A DNA stretch of 64,000 nucleotides from Nonomuraea sp. PA05 (GTDB taxonomy: Bacteria > Actinomycetota > Actinomycetes > Streptosporangiales > Streptosporangiaceae), in contig NZ_VSEY01000042.1 of NCBI RefSeq assembly GCF_008086045.1, positions 1-64,000 of the forward strand, written 5' to 3'. Both the position numbers and the translations under genes were made by a program. Numbering within the stretch: position 1 is the stretch's first letter; each line of letters starts with the position of its first letter. Below the pieces are notes generated by a model. That model was not told the DNA's origin. It worked only from the letters and a program-made list of their open reading frames with translations, and did not search any database. Below are positions 7,240 through 15,439 of the stretch, in pieces.

Positions 7240-8285
7240 GGCCGGGGCAGCCCGTGCCGGACGTACCAGGACACGAGCCGGTCCAGGACGGCGGCGTCCA
7301 CGTCGGGCGGTTCCGGGCCGATCAGGCGGTCCAGGTTGCCGCGCGGGAACTCGTAGTGGTGGGCCATGTAGGACGTGAGGTATTTGCCACGCATGTTCAA
7401 CACCGCCTCGAAACGGGTGTACGGACGGTCGGCGATCTCCTCGGGATCGACGGCGACCAGTTCGATGGGCAGATGCTTGTTGATCGTCTCCAGCAGCGCG
7501 CCGATGCTGACCGGGGCGGCGTCCACGACGTGGAAGACAGCCGGATCGGGATGGTCGGCGATGCGCATCAGTCGCGGCACGCACCGGTCGATCGGGCTGA
7601 GGTGCAGGTTGGCCTTCGGGTGGCAGGGGATGCGGGCGCGCCGGCCGGGGTCGCGGCGGGCGAAGAACCCGACGGTGCGCAGGAAGTCGTACAGGCCGAG
7701 GTCCGTGAGCGTCCGGCCGGTACCCGAATGGCCGCACATGGAGGCGAGCCGGGCCACGATCGCGGAGCGGCCGAGCGCGTGCTCGGCGGCTCGCTTGGAG
7801 TACTCGTAGTCGTTGCGGTAGGCGGCCGGCTCGCGGGTCGCCGGCCAGTCTTCGGGGACGTCCCGGGTGTCGGAGCCGCACTGGTAGGCGGTGCTGAGGT
7901 AGACGAAGCGGGAGCCCGGCCTGGCGTGCCGCTGGAAGGCTGCCATGGCGTGCGCGGCGCCGGTGGTGTTGACGCGGAACAGCTCCGCGCGGCGCCGTGG
8001 GAAGTAGCTGATGAGCGCGGCGGTGTGCCAGAACACGCACGGCTCGGCGAAGACCGCGGCCGGGTCGGCCAGGCCGAGGCCGGAGTCGGCGAGGGAGAAG
8101 GGCAGGAGCGACGGTTCGGGCCCGGCGGCCAGGCCCAGGCAGTCGCGGGCGTCGGCGAGCCTGCGACGGGTCGTCTCCGGCGCGGCCCTGGCCAGGCCTA
8201 TCACGCGTTCCCCCCGGTCGATCAGGGCCGCGATCAGGTGCGCGGCGATGAAACCGTTGGCGCCGGTCACTACGTGAGTGCTCAT
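7236..8285 (-). CDS. Extended SDR, thioester-reductase-like
   Basis: 349 residues from ATG 8285, chosen for the aagggag ribosome site; the TTG 21 bases upstream is less likely. HVVTGANGFIAAHLIAAL is the extended-SDR NADP loop. FVYLSTAYQ and the YEYSKRAAE motif supply Ser and Tyr-x3-Lys. FWHTAALISYFPRRRAELF followed by VNTTGA is the signature seen in thioester-reductase domains and male-sterility-type acyl reductases. It is first in the operon and would fit reductive release of an ACP-bound acyl chain as aldehyde or alcohol. A different reduction or epimerisation step is possible. It ends in an overlap with the ligase start. Confidence 0.8.
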   Translation of the reverse strand: MSTHVVTGANGFIAAHLIAALIDRGERVIGLARAAPETTRRRLADARDCLGLAAGPEPSLLPFSLADSGLGLADPAAVFAEPCVFWHTAALISYFPRRRAELFRVNTTGAAHAMAAFQRHARPGSRFVYLSTAYQCGSDTRDVPEDWPATREPAAYRNDYEYSKRAAEHALGRSAIVARLASMCGHSGTGRTLTDLGLYDFLRTVGFFARRDPGRRARIPCHPKANLHLSPIDRCVPRLMRIADHPDPAVFHVVDAAPVSIGALLETINKHLPIELVAVDPEEIADRPYTRFEAVLNMRGKYLTSYMAHHYEFPRGNLDRLIGPEPPDVDAAVLDRLVSWYVRHGLPRP

Positions 8286-8323
8286 CGTTACTCCCTTCAC
8301 GAACAAGCTAACAGAGAGTAACG
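8286..8323. promoter_or_regulatory. Spaced inverted repeat CGTTACTC...GAGTAACG
   Basis: CGTTACTC (8286-8293) and GAGTAACG (8316-8323) are exact inverted copies separated by 22 bases, directly upstream of the SDR start on the minus strand. The left arm overlaps the leader next to its ribosome site. It could be an operator half-site pair or a 5'-leader hairpin controlling the lipid operon. Confidence 0.45.
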
Positions 8324-8347
8324 TTTAACTACAGTGAGTAGTCAAAC
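8323..8347. promoter_or_regulatory. 25-bp near-perfect palindromic operator in divergent promoter region
   Basis: GTTTAACTAC-AGTGA-GTAGTCAAAC: the two 10-bp arms match at 9 of 10 positions. It sits in the 77-bp gap between the lipid operon (start 8285, minus) and the EF-hand gene (start 8363, plus). On the minus strand its edge contains TTGACT, a good -35 element for the operon. The size and symmetry suit a TetR-type dimer. No regulator gene is adjacent, so the binding protein is unknown. Confidence 0.6.
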
Positions 8348-8362
8348 AGCAAAGGGAGGGTC

Positions 8363-8914
8363 ATGCTCAACGCCTTGCAGGAGCGCAAACTGGGGCACCT
8401 GTTCACCCTGCTCGACACCGACGACGACGGCGTGCTCGACAGCACCGACTTCACCGCCATCGCCGACCGGCTGGCCACCAGCTTCGGGTTCGCGCCCGAC
8501 TCCGCGCAGGCCGCCCGCCTGCGCGCCTGCTACGGCCACCTGTGGCAGGGGGTCATGAAGCCCGTCGACTCGGACGGCGACGACCGGGTGAGCCCGGCCG
8601 AGTACGCCAGCGGGTTCGGCGCCCACGTCGCCCTGCCGGAGGACGGCTACCTGCGGCACCTCAGCGCCGTCGCCGACGCCTTCTTCGACATCCTCGACGG
8701 CGACTCCGACGGCCGGATCGGCGAGACCGAGTACGTCCGGGCGGCCACCAACGCCTTCCGGATGGACGAGGCCGCCGCCCAGGCCGCGTTCCGGCGGCTC
8801 GACGCGAACGGCAACGGCTGGCTGAGCCGCGAGGAACTGCACACCGCGACCGAGCAGTACTTCCGCAGCCCCGACCAGACGGCACCGGGCAACTGGATGT
8901 TCGGCCCGCTGTGA
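8363..8914 (+). CDS. Four-EF-hand calcium-binding protein (calerythrin-like)
   Basis: 183 residues, start preceded by aaagggaggg. Four canonical loops are visible: DTDDDGVLDSTD (about 13-24), DSDGDDRVSPAE (about 65-76), DGDSDGRIGETE (about 111-122) and DANGNGWLSREE (about 145-156). Loops 2-4 have Asp/Asn at 1, 3 and 5 and Glu at 12; loop 1 ends in Asp. Spacing and length match actinobacterial calerythrin-type sarcoplasmic-calcium-binding-like proteins. No signal peptide, so it is cytoplasmic: a calcium buffer or sensor. It is divergent from the FAAL operon across a shared palindromic operator, suggesting co-regulation. Confidence 0.92.
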   Translation: MLNALQERKLGHLFTLLDTDDDGVLDSTDFTAIADRLATSFGFAPDSAQAARLRACYGHLWQGVMKPVDSDGDDRVSPAEYASGFGAHVALPEDGYLRHLSAVADAFFDILDGDSDGRIGETEYVRAATNAFRMDEAAAQAAFRRLDANGNGWLSREELHTATEQYFRSPDQTAPGNWMFGPL

Positions 8915-9169
8915 GACCAGGCGCCGGGCCGGGTCCCGCGCTCGTCGTGGAACCCGGTCCGGCGGCCTCCGCTGAGCGCGACGAAGCGGTGGGCGCACGC
9001 AGCCCGACCCGACCGCGGTATCGGACAGTCAAGCCCTTCTCTAAGCTGAAGCCGGACCGCCATTTCGAGTCGACCTGGCCAGCCATCGGGTCCACCGCAG
9101 GACCATCCTCGGTGGAAGGCTCGGGCGTTTCCCGGGGGCATTCCTCCCGCACCTGCGGCTGATATCCAG

Positions 9170-9198
9170 TTGGCAGCAGCCAACGTCGTCGTAATACT
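9170..9198 (+). promoter_or_regulatory. Promoter of leaderless methyltransferase gene
   Basis: TTGGCA at 9170-9175, 17-base spacer, AATACT at 9193-9198, then six bases to the ATG at 9205. The spacing places transcription start at or next to the ATG, and no ribosome site is visible, so a leaderless mRNA is likely. The preceding stretch 8915-9169 holds nothing recognisable. Confidence 0.6.
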
Positions 9199-9204
9199 GC
9201 CGGG

Positions 9205-9936
9205 ATGTTCACCGATGCTGACGCTGCTGCCCTGTATGACCTGCTCAACCCGTGGGACCCCACTCGCCATCCCAGCGACGCGTTCTTCAACGAACTGGTG
9301 ATGGCTGCGGACGCGGTGCTGGATGTGGGATGCGGCACTGGCAGCATGCTGCACCAGGCGCGAGAACTCGGTCATCGCGGGCGACTTGTCGGGCTCGATC
9401 CGGATCTGGCTGCGCTCGATCGGGCTCGGCGACGTACTGACATCGAGTGGGTTGCCGGTGTTGCGGCGGACGCGGCCTGGGATCGCGAGTTCGACTTGGC
9501 GACCATGGCCAGCAACGCTTTCCAGTGCTTGGTCAGCGATGAGGAACTGTCCACCTCGCTGGCTGCGATTCGCAGGGCGCTTCGTGACGGTGGCCGGTTC
9601 GTGTTCGACACGCGTAACCCCAGGGTGCACGCGTGGGAAGAGTGGAATCCGTCGAACGCCACCGAGGTCGTGGACGGAGCCGGCCGTACGCTTCGCGTGG
9701 CTCACCATGTCGAGTCGTTGGTCGGCGGTGTGGTGACGTTCACCGAGACGACCAGCGCCGATGATGGCGCCGTCTTGCGAGTCGATCGTGCGAGTCTGCG
9801 ATTCCTGGACGTGCCCACGCTGGGGATGTTCCTGAACGAGGCCGGCTTCGAAGTCGAGGCGCACTATGGTGGCTGGCGCCACGAGCCGGTCTCTGATGCC
9901 AGTCGCTCGATTGTCACGATCGCACGGCGAGTCTAG
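9205..9936 (+). CDS. Class I SAM-dependent methyltransferase
   Basis: 243 residues. AVLDVGCGTGSMLHQA is motif I of Rossmann methyltransferases, LVGLDPDLAALDRA the acidic loop that holds the ribose, and FDLATMASNAFQCL and LRDGGRFVFDTRNP are motifs II/III. After residue 150 come beta strands (HHVESLVGGVVTFTETT) typical of small-molecule methyltransferases. The codon usage is less GC-extreme than its neighbours. It is followed immediately by a decayed membrane-protein gene, so it is probably monocistronic. Substrate unknown. Confidence 0.85.
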   Translation: MFTDADAAALYDLLNPWDPTRHPSDAFFNELVMAADAVLDVGCGTGSMLHQARELGHRGRLVGLDPDLAALDRARRRTDIEWVAGVAADAAWDREFDLATMASNAFQCLVSDEELSTSLAAIRRALRDGGRFVFDTRNPRVHAWEEWNPSNATEVVDGAGRTLRVAHHVESLVGGVVTFTETTSADDGAVLRVDRASLRFLDVPTLGMFLNEAGFEVEAHYGGWRHEPVSDASRSIVTIARRV

Positions 9937-10150
9937 CCGCGTCCCGCACGTCATCGGCCTGCACTCGATCCAGGTGTTCGCGCTCACGGTGCTGCGCCCT
10001 CGCAGCCCGGATCGGGCTCTTGCGCCATGAACGCGTACGCGCCCAGCTCACCGGGGTCACCATCACCGCCTGGCAGGCCCTGCGCGGCCAGTCGCTGATC
10101 CACCCCGACACGGCCACCTGGACCGCGCTCGCGGCGCCGATGGCCCGGCC
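9937..10150 (+). pseudogene. Decayed membrane-protein gene, copy 1
   Basis: Directly after the methyltransferase stop, a frame reads VPHVIGLHSIQVFALTVL; another continues LAARIGLLRHERVRAQLTGV and then TITAWQALRGQSLIHPD. The same protein sequence, with different damage, lies at 32765-33078 on the other strand. Relative to that copy this one lacks about 30 bases (the stretch encoding VILGYSAVF) and has a frame break near 9995. The PHVIGLHSIQV/WQALRGQ pattern belongs to a small actinobacterial multi-helix membrane protein family of unknown function. The N-terminal half is missing. Confidence 0.7.
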
Positions 10151-10190
10151 CATCGCAAGAAGCTCGCGTACGGCGATATGGTGCGTCTCC

Positions 10191-11603
10191 GTGAGCGTTT
10201 CCCGGACCGATCCCGCGCAGGAGAGTGGCAGTGATCTGCATCTGGAGCTCACCGGGAGCGGCGGAGCACGCGTACGCCTGATGCGGGCACTGCGCGAGGC
10301 CATCCACTCGGGGCGGCTGGCGCCCGGTACCCGGTTGCCGCCGTACCGCGCTCTCGCGCTCGACCTGGGCATCGCCCGCAACACCGTCGCCGCCGCGTAC
10401 GCCGAGCTGGTCGAGGAGGGCTGGCTCACCGCGCGTCAGGGTTCCGGCACCCAGGTCGCGCACCGTGCCACGCCGGTGGGGCCGGATCTGCGCCGCGCGC
10501 CCGTACGCCCGTCCCGCCCGCGGATCGTGCACGATCTGGCGCCCAGCTCTCCTGACGCGGCCGCCTTCCCGCGCTCGTCCTGGGCCGCCTCGGCCCGGCG
10601 GGCGCTGGCCGCCGCGCCCAGCGACGCCTTCGGCGTCGGCGATCCCCGAGGCCGTCCGGAGCTGCGCCAGGCGCTGGCGGACTACCTGGCGCGCACCAGA
10701 GGCGTGCGCACCAGGGCGGACCGCATCGTGATCTGCTCGGGGTACGCGCACGGGCTGCGGCTGATGTGCGAGGTGTTGCGCGGGCCGGTCGCCGTCGAGG
10801 CGTACGGGCTCGGCTTCCACCGCTCACTCCTGACCGAGGCCGGCCTGACGACCGTGCCGCTCACCGTGGACGCCCACGGCGCGCGCGTGGAGGAGCTCCC
10901 GGCCACCGGCGCGCGGGCCGTCCTGCTCACGCCCGCCCACCAGTACCCCACCGGGGGAGCCCTGCACCCCCGGCGTCGCGCGGCGGTCATCGACTGGGCC
11001 CGCGCCACCGGCGGCCTGGTGCTGGAGGACGACTACGACGGCGAGTTCCGCTACGACCGCGAACCGGTCGGCGCCGTGCAGGGCCTCGACCCGGACCACG
11101 TCGTCTACTTCGGCTCCACCAGCAAGAGCCTGTCACCGGCGCTGCGGCTCGGCTGGATGGCGCTGCCCGGCCGGCTGGTGGACGACGTCCTCGCGGCCAA
11201 GGGCCCGCGCGAGTTCTGGTCGGGCGTCACCGACCAGCTGACCCTGGCCGACTTCATCGTCTGCGGCGCCTACGACCGCCAGCTCCGCCACATGCGCAAG
11301 ATCTACCGGCACCGCCGCGACCTGCTCACGGCCACCCTCGCCCGGCAGGCCCCGCACATCACCGTCAGCGGCATCGCCGCCGGCCTGCACGCCGTGCTCG
11401 ACCTGCCCCCGGGCACCGAGCAGGCCACCCTCCGCGCCGCCCGCCGCCTCGGCCTCGCCCTGGACGGCCTGGGCCCCTACCGGCATCCCGGCAGCACGAT
11501 GCCGCCCCGTGACGGCCTGGTCATCGGGTACGGCACACCGCCCGAGCACGCCGTCCCGGCCGCGCTGGAAGCCCTCTGCCTCGCCCTGCCCGACGGAAAT
11601 TGA
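10191..11603 (+). CDS. MocR/PdxR-type regulator (GntR HTH fused to aminotransferase fold)
   Basis: 470 residues from GTG 10191; TATGGT at 10177-10182 suggests leaderless transcription. The N-terminal winged helix (ALREAIHSGRLAPGTRLPPY, LGIARNTVAAAYAELVEEGW, RQGSGTQV) is followed by a fold-type-I aminotransferase domain: PTGGALHPRRR, LEDDYDGEFRYD and GSTSKSLSPALRLGW, where the lysine would bind pyridoxal phosphate. Such proteins sense PLP or amino-acid-derived ligands and regulate an adjacent gene. The next genes (AhpD-like, MFS) in the same direction are the probable targets. A longer reading frame upstream is part of the decayed membrane gene and is excluded. Confidence 0.9.
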   Translation: MSVSRTDPAQESGSDLHLELTGSGGARVRLMRALREAIHSGRLAPGTRLPPYRALALDLGIARNTVAAAYAELVEEGWLTARQGSGTQVAHRATPVGPDLRRAPVRPSRPRIVHDLAPSSPDAAAFPRSSWAASARRALAAAPSDAFGVGDPRGRPELRQALADYLARTRGVRTRADRIVICSGYAHGLRLMCEVLRGPVAVEAYGLGFHRSLLTEAGLTTVPLTVDAHGARVEELPATGARAVLLTPAHQYPTGGALHPRRRAAVIDWARATGGLVLEDDYDGEFRYDREPVGAVQGLDPDHVVYFGSTSKSLSPALRLGWMALPGRLVDDVLAAKGPREFWSGVTDQLTLADFIVCGAYDRQLRHMRKIYRHRRDLLTATLARQAPHITVSGIAAGLHAVLDLPPGTEQATLRAARRLGLALDGLGPYRHPGSTMPPRDGLVIGYGTPPEHAVPAALEALCLALPDGN

Positions 11604-11653
11604 CCCAAGAAATGCTCGCTCTAATGCACCACACCATGGGCCGATCGCGTCCC

Positions 11654-11666
11654 TAGCGTGGTGGTC
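11654..11666 (+). promoter_or_regulatory. Probable -10 element of the AhpD-like gene
   Basis: TAGCGT at 11654-11659 followed by seven bases and ATG 11667, with no ribosome site: a leaderless arrangement. The 63-bp gap after the MocR gene is the likely place for MocR control. No clear -35 is seen. Confidence 0.4.
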
Positions 11667-12119
11667 ATGACGAACATCGCCATTGCCGAACGAATGAACC
11701 TCTCGCGTGTCGCCCCCAGGGTCTTCAAGGCCGTGCTGGCCCTGGACGCCGTGGCCCGCGAAGGGCTGGACCCGGTGCTGGTCGAGCTGGTGCAGATCCG
11801 CGCCTCGCAGATCAACCGGTGCGCGTACTGCATCGACTACCACACCGGCGACGCCCGCCGGGCGGGCGAGAGCGAGGCGCGCATCTACCAGCTCAGCGCC
11901 TGGCAGGAGTCCAGCCTCTACACCGCGGAGGAGCGCGCGGCCCTGGCGCTGACCGAGGCGGTGACGCTGCTGCCGCAAGGGGTGGAGGACGAGGTGTACG
12001 AAGAGGCCGCCCGGCACTTCGACGACAAGCAACTGGCCCAGCTGATCGCGCTGATCTTCACGGTCAACGCCTGGAACCGGATGAACGTGACCACGCGCAA
12101 GACCCCCGGCACCGAGTAG
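11667..12119 (+). CDS. AhpD / carboxymuconolactone-decarboxylase-like peroxidase
   Basis: 150 residues from ATG 11667 (GTG 11658 is an in-frame alternative). VELVQIRASQINRCAYCIDY then H is the AhpD-like signature: Cys-Ala-Tyr-Cys redox pair followed by a histidine three residues on. EERAALALTEAVTLL and QLIALIFTVNAWNRMNV complete the all-helical CMD fold. Proteins of this type reduce alkyl hydroperoxides or act in thiol redox. It is downstream of the MocR regulator and 87 bases ahead of the MFS pump, so the three may form one stress or efflux unit. Confidence 0.88.
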   Translation: MTNIAIAERMNLSRVAPRVFKAVLALDAVAREGLDPVLVELVQIRASQINRCAYCIDYHTGDARRAGESEARIYQLSAWQESSLYTAEERAALALTEAVTLLPQGVEDEVYEEAARHFDDKQLAQLIALIFTVNAWNRMNVTTRKTPGTE

Positions 12120-12206
12120 CCGCGCCCTTTCCCCTTCCGGCGGGTGGCGGCCGTCCCTTCGCGGCTGCCGTCCGCGCCTTGACCACGCCCGGAAAGGCCG
12201 ACACTT

Positions 12207-13385
12207 GTGACCTCCATCGACGTGCGACCTGCGCCTCGCGACACGGTGCGCGGCTGGCTCGCCATCCTCGCCGTGACGCTGGGCATCTTCGCCCTGATGA
12301 CCTCCGAGCTGCTGCCCGTCGGGCTGCTCACCCCCATCGGCGCCGCCCTCGACCTGTCCGAGGGCACCACGGCGCTCATGGTCACCGTGCCCGGACTGGT
12401 CGCCGCCGTCGCGGCGCCGCTGGTCACCGTGGCCACCGCCAGGATCGATCGCCGCCTGGTGCTGGCCCTGCTGATCGGCATCGTGGGCGCGGCCAACCTC
12501 GCCTCCGCCTTCGCCACCAGCTTCGCCGTCGTCCTGCTCGCCCGCTTCCTGATCGGCGTCAGCGTCGGCGGCTTCTGGTCCCTGGCCGGCGGCATCGCCC
12601 TGCGCCTGGTGCCGGAACGCTACGTCACCCGCGCCACCGCGGTCGTCTTCGGCGGCGTCGAGACCGCCTCCGTGCTCGGCGTGCCCGCCGGCACCCTGGT
12701 CGGCGACCTGGCCGGCTGGCGCACCGCGTTCGGCGCCGTCGGCGTGCTCGGCCTGATCTCGCTGGCCTGCATGGTCGTCGTCATGCCGAAGGTGCCCCCG
12801 GAGCGCACGATGACCTTCGCGGACCTGCCGCGGGTGCTGCGCGCCCACCAAGCGGTACGCGTCGGCATCGCCATGACCTTCCTGGCCATCACCGGGCACT
12901 TCACCGCCTACACCTTCGTCCGGCCCGTGCTCCAGGACGACGGCGTCGCCGACGGCCTGATCAGTGTGCTGCTGCTGGTCTTCGGCGTGGCCGGCATCTG
13001 CGGCAACTTCCTCGCCGGCGCCCTGATCACCAACCGCCTGTGGCAGACCGTGTGCGGCATCGGCCTCCTGCTCGCCGCCGCCATGGCCGCCCTCGCGATC
13101 GGCGAGCACGACGTCCTCTCGGCGGCCGTGGTCCTCGTCGTCTGGGGCCTCGGTTACGGCGCCGTCCCGGTCACCTTCCAGACCTGGATCCTCAACGCCG
13201 CGCCTGCCGCGACCGAGGCCGCGTCCTCCCTGTACGTGTCGATGTTCAACCTGTCCATCGCGCTCGGCGCCCTGGCCGGCGGCCTGGCGGTCGACCTCGC
13301 CGGGACGGCGAGCGTGCTGTGGATCGGCGCCGCCCTGGCCGTCCTGGTGCTGCCCCTCGTCGGCGCCACCCGCCGCAGGACCTGA
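12207..13385 (+). CDS. MFS efflux transporter (DHA1/arabinose-efflux-like)
   Basis: 392 residues, 12 predicted helices. LAILAVTLGIFALMTSELLPVG is the typical helix 1 of the AraJ/Cmx branch. VATARIDRRLVLALL is a motif-A-like loop after helix 2, and LARFLIGVSVGGFW is helix 4. The GTG start is preceded by ggaaaggcc. It is likely a proton-driven exporter of drugs or small metabolites. It follows the AhpD-like gene by 87 bases in the same direction and ends 10 bases from the convergent gene at 13395. Confidence 0.87.
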   Translation: MTSIDVRPAPRDTVRGWLAILAVTLGIFALMTSELLPVGLLTPIGAALDLSEGTTALMVTVPGLVAAVAAPLVTVATARIDRRLVLALLIGIVGAANLASAFATSFAVVLLARFLIGVSVGGFWSLAGGIALRLVPERYVTRATAVVFGGVETASVLGVPAGTLVGDLAGWRTAFGAVGVLGLISLACMVVVMPKVPPERTMTFADLPRVLRAHQAVRVGIAMTFLAITGHFTAYTFVRPVLQDDGVADGLISVLLLVFGVAGICGNFLAGALITNRLWQTVCGIGLLLAAAMAALAIGEHDVLSAAVVLVVWGLGYGAVPVTFQTWILNAAPAATEAASSLYVSMFNLSIALGALAGGLAVDLAGTASVLWIGAALAVLVLPLVGATRRRT

Positions 13386-13394
13386 CGCCCCCGC

Positions 13395-13913
13395 TCAGCG
13401 TTCGCCGCGCAGAGCGGGGATGATCCGGTGTCCGCTCTGATAGACGAGATTGTGCAGGTCGGCGGTGGCGATGGCGCGCAGCGTGGGCAGCTCGGCGGCG
13501 GCCTGCTCAGGGGTGAAGACGTTCAGCGGCCATTGGCCGACGGTGCCGCCCTGCAGGTGCGGGTGGTGGAAACCGGCTCCGTAGAAGGCACGCAGCCGTA
13601 CGGGGGAGAGGCCGGTGTCACGTTGCGCGGGCCAGGACAACTCCCAGAGCGCGTCCAGGCCGCGTTCCAGGGTGCGGCGCACGCCGGTGGCGCTGGTCAG
13701 GCCGGCGTCGAGCAGCAGATGGGTGTTGATCTCGGCCAGGGCCTGCCGGGCGTAGGGGTCGAGGAGCGGCACCGTACGCAGGAACAGCAGCTCCTTGTCC
13801 TCGCGGGTGTGCGCGGAGACCGCCGGCGGGTGGCCGTGGGTGCCGTCGCGCAGGTCGGCGAAGTGCCGCAGCAGCGCGGCCAGATGCGGCGGGGGCGTAC
13901 TGGAAGGGGTCAT
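13395..13913 (-). CDS. Hypothetical protein
   Basis: 172 residues, soluble, no signal peptide. Pro/His-rich start then mostly helical (ARQALAEINTHLLLDAGL, LERGLDALWELSWPAQ), with a conserved-looking aromatic stretch RLRAFYGAGFHHPHLQGG. No family recognised. It lies 73 bases beyond the SGNH hydrolase on the same strand, so it could be cotranscribed with it, and converges with the MFS gene. ctgcccgtcgg upstream gives no strong ribosome site on the minus strand. Confidence 0.6.
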   Translation of the reverse strand: MTPSSTPPPHLAALLRHFADLRDGTHGHPPAVSAHTREDKELLFLRTVPLLDPYARQALAEINTHLLLDAGLTSATGVRRTLERGLDALWELSWPAQRDTGLSPVRLRAFYGAGFHHPHLQGGTVGQWPLNVFTPEQAAAELPTLRAIATADLHNLVYQSGHRIIPALRGER

Positions 13914-13985
13914 GGGACTCCTGCCCGTCGGGCCGTCCCGTCCGGGACGAACGTGCCCGGACGGGACGGCTGGGTCGTGGCTTGC

Positions 13986-15254
13986 TCAGCTCAGGTCGTC
14001 GAGTTCGAACGCGTCGGCCATGGCGCGGTAGCCGGCCGCGTTGGGGTGCTTGTGGTCCCCGCTGTCGAACGCGGAGCGCAGCCGTTCGGGGTTCTGCGGG
14101 TCGGCGACGGCCTTGTTGAAGTCGACGACCGCGTCGTACTCGCCGGACGTGCGGATCCACTGGTTCAGCCGGTGGATCTTGTCGGCCGACTCGGCGGTGT
14201 GGTACTCGGCGCCCTCCATCGGCAGCAGCGTCCCGCCGATCACCTCGATGCCCTGGGCGTGCGCGCGCTTGATGATGGCGCGGTGCCCCGCGATCAGCTC
14301 GGCGACACTGCGGTCGGGGTTGGGCTTGAACGTCGGGAGGTCCACCTCGCTGAAGCCGATGTCATTCAGCCCCGCCAGCACGATCAGCGTGCCCACCCGC
14401 GGGTTGTCCAGGACGTCCCGGTCCAGGCGGGTGCCGACCTTCTCGCCGTACCAGGCCGAGTCCGACAGGACCATCCCGCCGCCGATCCCGGCGTTGAGCA
14501 CCGGCCGGGACAGGCCCGCGGCGCTCAGCCGGGCGGCGAGCTGGTCGGGGTAACGGGTGTTGGCGTCGTTGCCGGACCCGAACCCGTCGGTGATCGAGTC
14601 GCCGATGGCCACCACCGTGTCACGGCGTACCGGGGCGCCGCTCACCTCGACGCCGGACAGGTAGTACCAGGAATGCGTGCTCTCGCCCTGCTCGAACGCG
14701 GCTCCACCGGTGTCGGCCCGCCGGTCGCCGGAGGCGCGGTAGGAGGTGGCGTACCCCTGCAGGTGGGTGGTCGCCGGTCCGGTCGTCTCAGGCAGGTAGA
14801 GGGTGACGGTCAGCGACTCCAGCGGCTTGACCCGCAGGCCGGCCAGGTCGCTCACCACCTCGCCGCCCGCCGGGACGACCACTGACCGCGCGCCGCCGCC
14901 GAACGTCAGGTGGCGCAGCGTGCCGGGGCTCACCGCGGCTCCCTGGCCGGCTCGCGCGATCGTCGCACCGGCCACCTTCAGCGGTGAGCCGCCGTACTGG
15001 TTGGACAGCCGGATCCGCACCTGCGACCCGGCGGCCGTGACGCGCACCACCTGGCGGACGCTCTGGTCGGAGAACCCGGTCTCCGACCAGTTGGGCTCGA
15101 AACCGGCGCTCGGTCGCTGCATCGCCGCCGACCAGGCCTCCGTCACCGCGGGCTGCCCGCGGTCCTGCGTGGTCGCGACGGCCGCTCCCGAGGTCGCGAG
15201 GACCAGCGCCACGGCCGGCACGAGCATGGTCAGCGGACGTCTCATCGATGACAT
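13986..15254 (-). CDS. Secreted SGNH/GDSL-family esterase or hydrolase
   Basis: 422 residues from ATG 15254, chosen for the gaagga ribosome site; the frame upstream is unsupported. A signal peptide (RRPLTMLVPAVALVLATSGA) is followed by a beta-rich N-terminal domain (residues about 40-185) and a C-terminal SGNH domain. The SGNH blocks are VVAIGDSITDGFGS (Ser), NAGIGGGM (Gly), LAGLNDIG (Asn) and DHKHPNAAGYRAMAD (Asp/His). The layout matches extracellular GDSL esterases such as rhamnogalacturonan- or xylan-acetylesterase-like enzymes. It would act outside the cell on acylated polymers. The divergent LysR gene is a candidate regulator. Confidence 0.9.
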   Translation of the reverse strand: MSSMRRPLTMLVPAVALVLATSGAAVATTQDRGQPAVTEAWSAAMQRPSAGFEPNWSETGFSDQSVRQVVRVTAAGSQVRIRLSNQYGGSPLKVAGATIARAGQGAAVSPGTLRHLTFGGGARSVVVPAGGEVVSDLAGLRVKPLESLTVTLYLPETTGPATTHLQGYATSYRASGDRRADTGGAAFEQGESTHSWYYLSGVEVSGAPVRRDTVVAIGDSITDGFGSGNDANTRYPDQLAARLSAAGLSRPVLNAGIGGGMVLSDSAWYGEKVGTRLDRDVLDNPRVGTLIVLAGLNDIGFSEVDLPTFKPNPDRSVAELIAGHRAIIKRAHAQGIEVIGGTLLPMEGAEYHTAESADKIHRLNQWIRTSGEYDAVVDFNKAVADPQNPERLRSAFDSGDHKHPNAAGYRAMADAFELDDLS

Positions 15255-15439
15255 GGGGATTCCTTCACTCGCTGCTGGATCAACAGCCCGATCCGCCGTC
15301 GCCGGGCACGGCGGCGCCGTACGACCGGGACACCACATGGCGTTTCGGGCATGTCCACAATCCGGGGCCGCGCACGTCCGGAACAAGACCGATCTGTAGC
15401 GGAATCGGTGAGCGAAACTCATCGATACAGGGTGGCGGG

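Noticed and set aside
8915-9169. Short open frames between the EF-hand and methyltransferase genes
   Set aside because: Continuations or shadows with no motif; only the promoter at 9170-9198 is supported.
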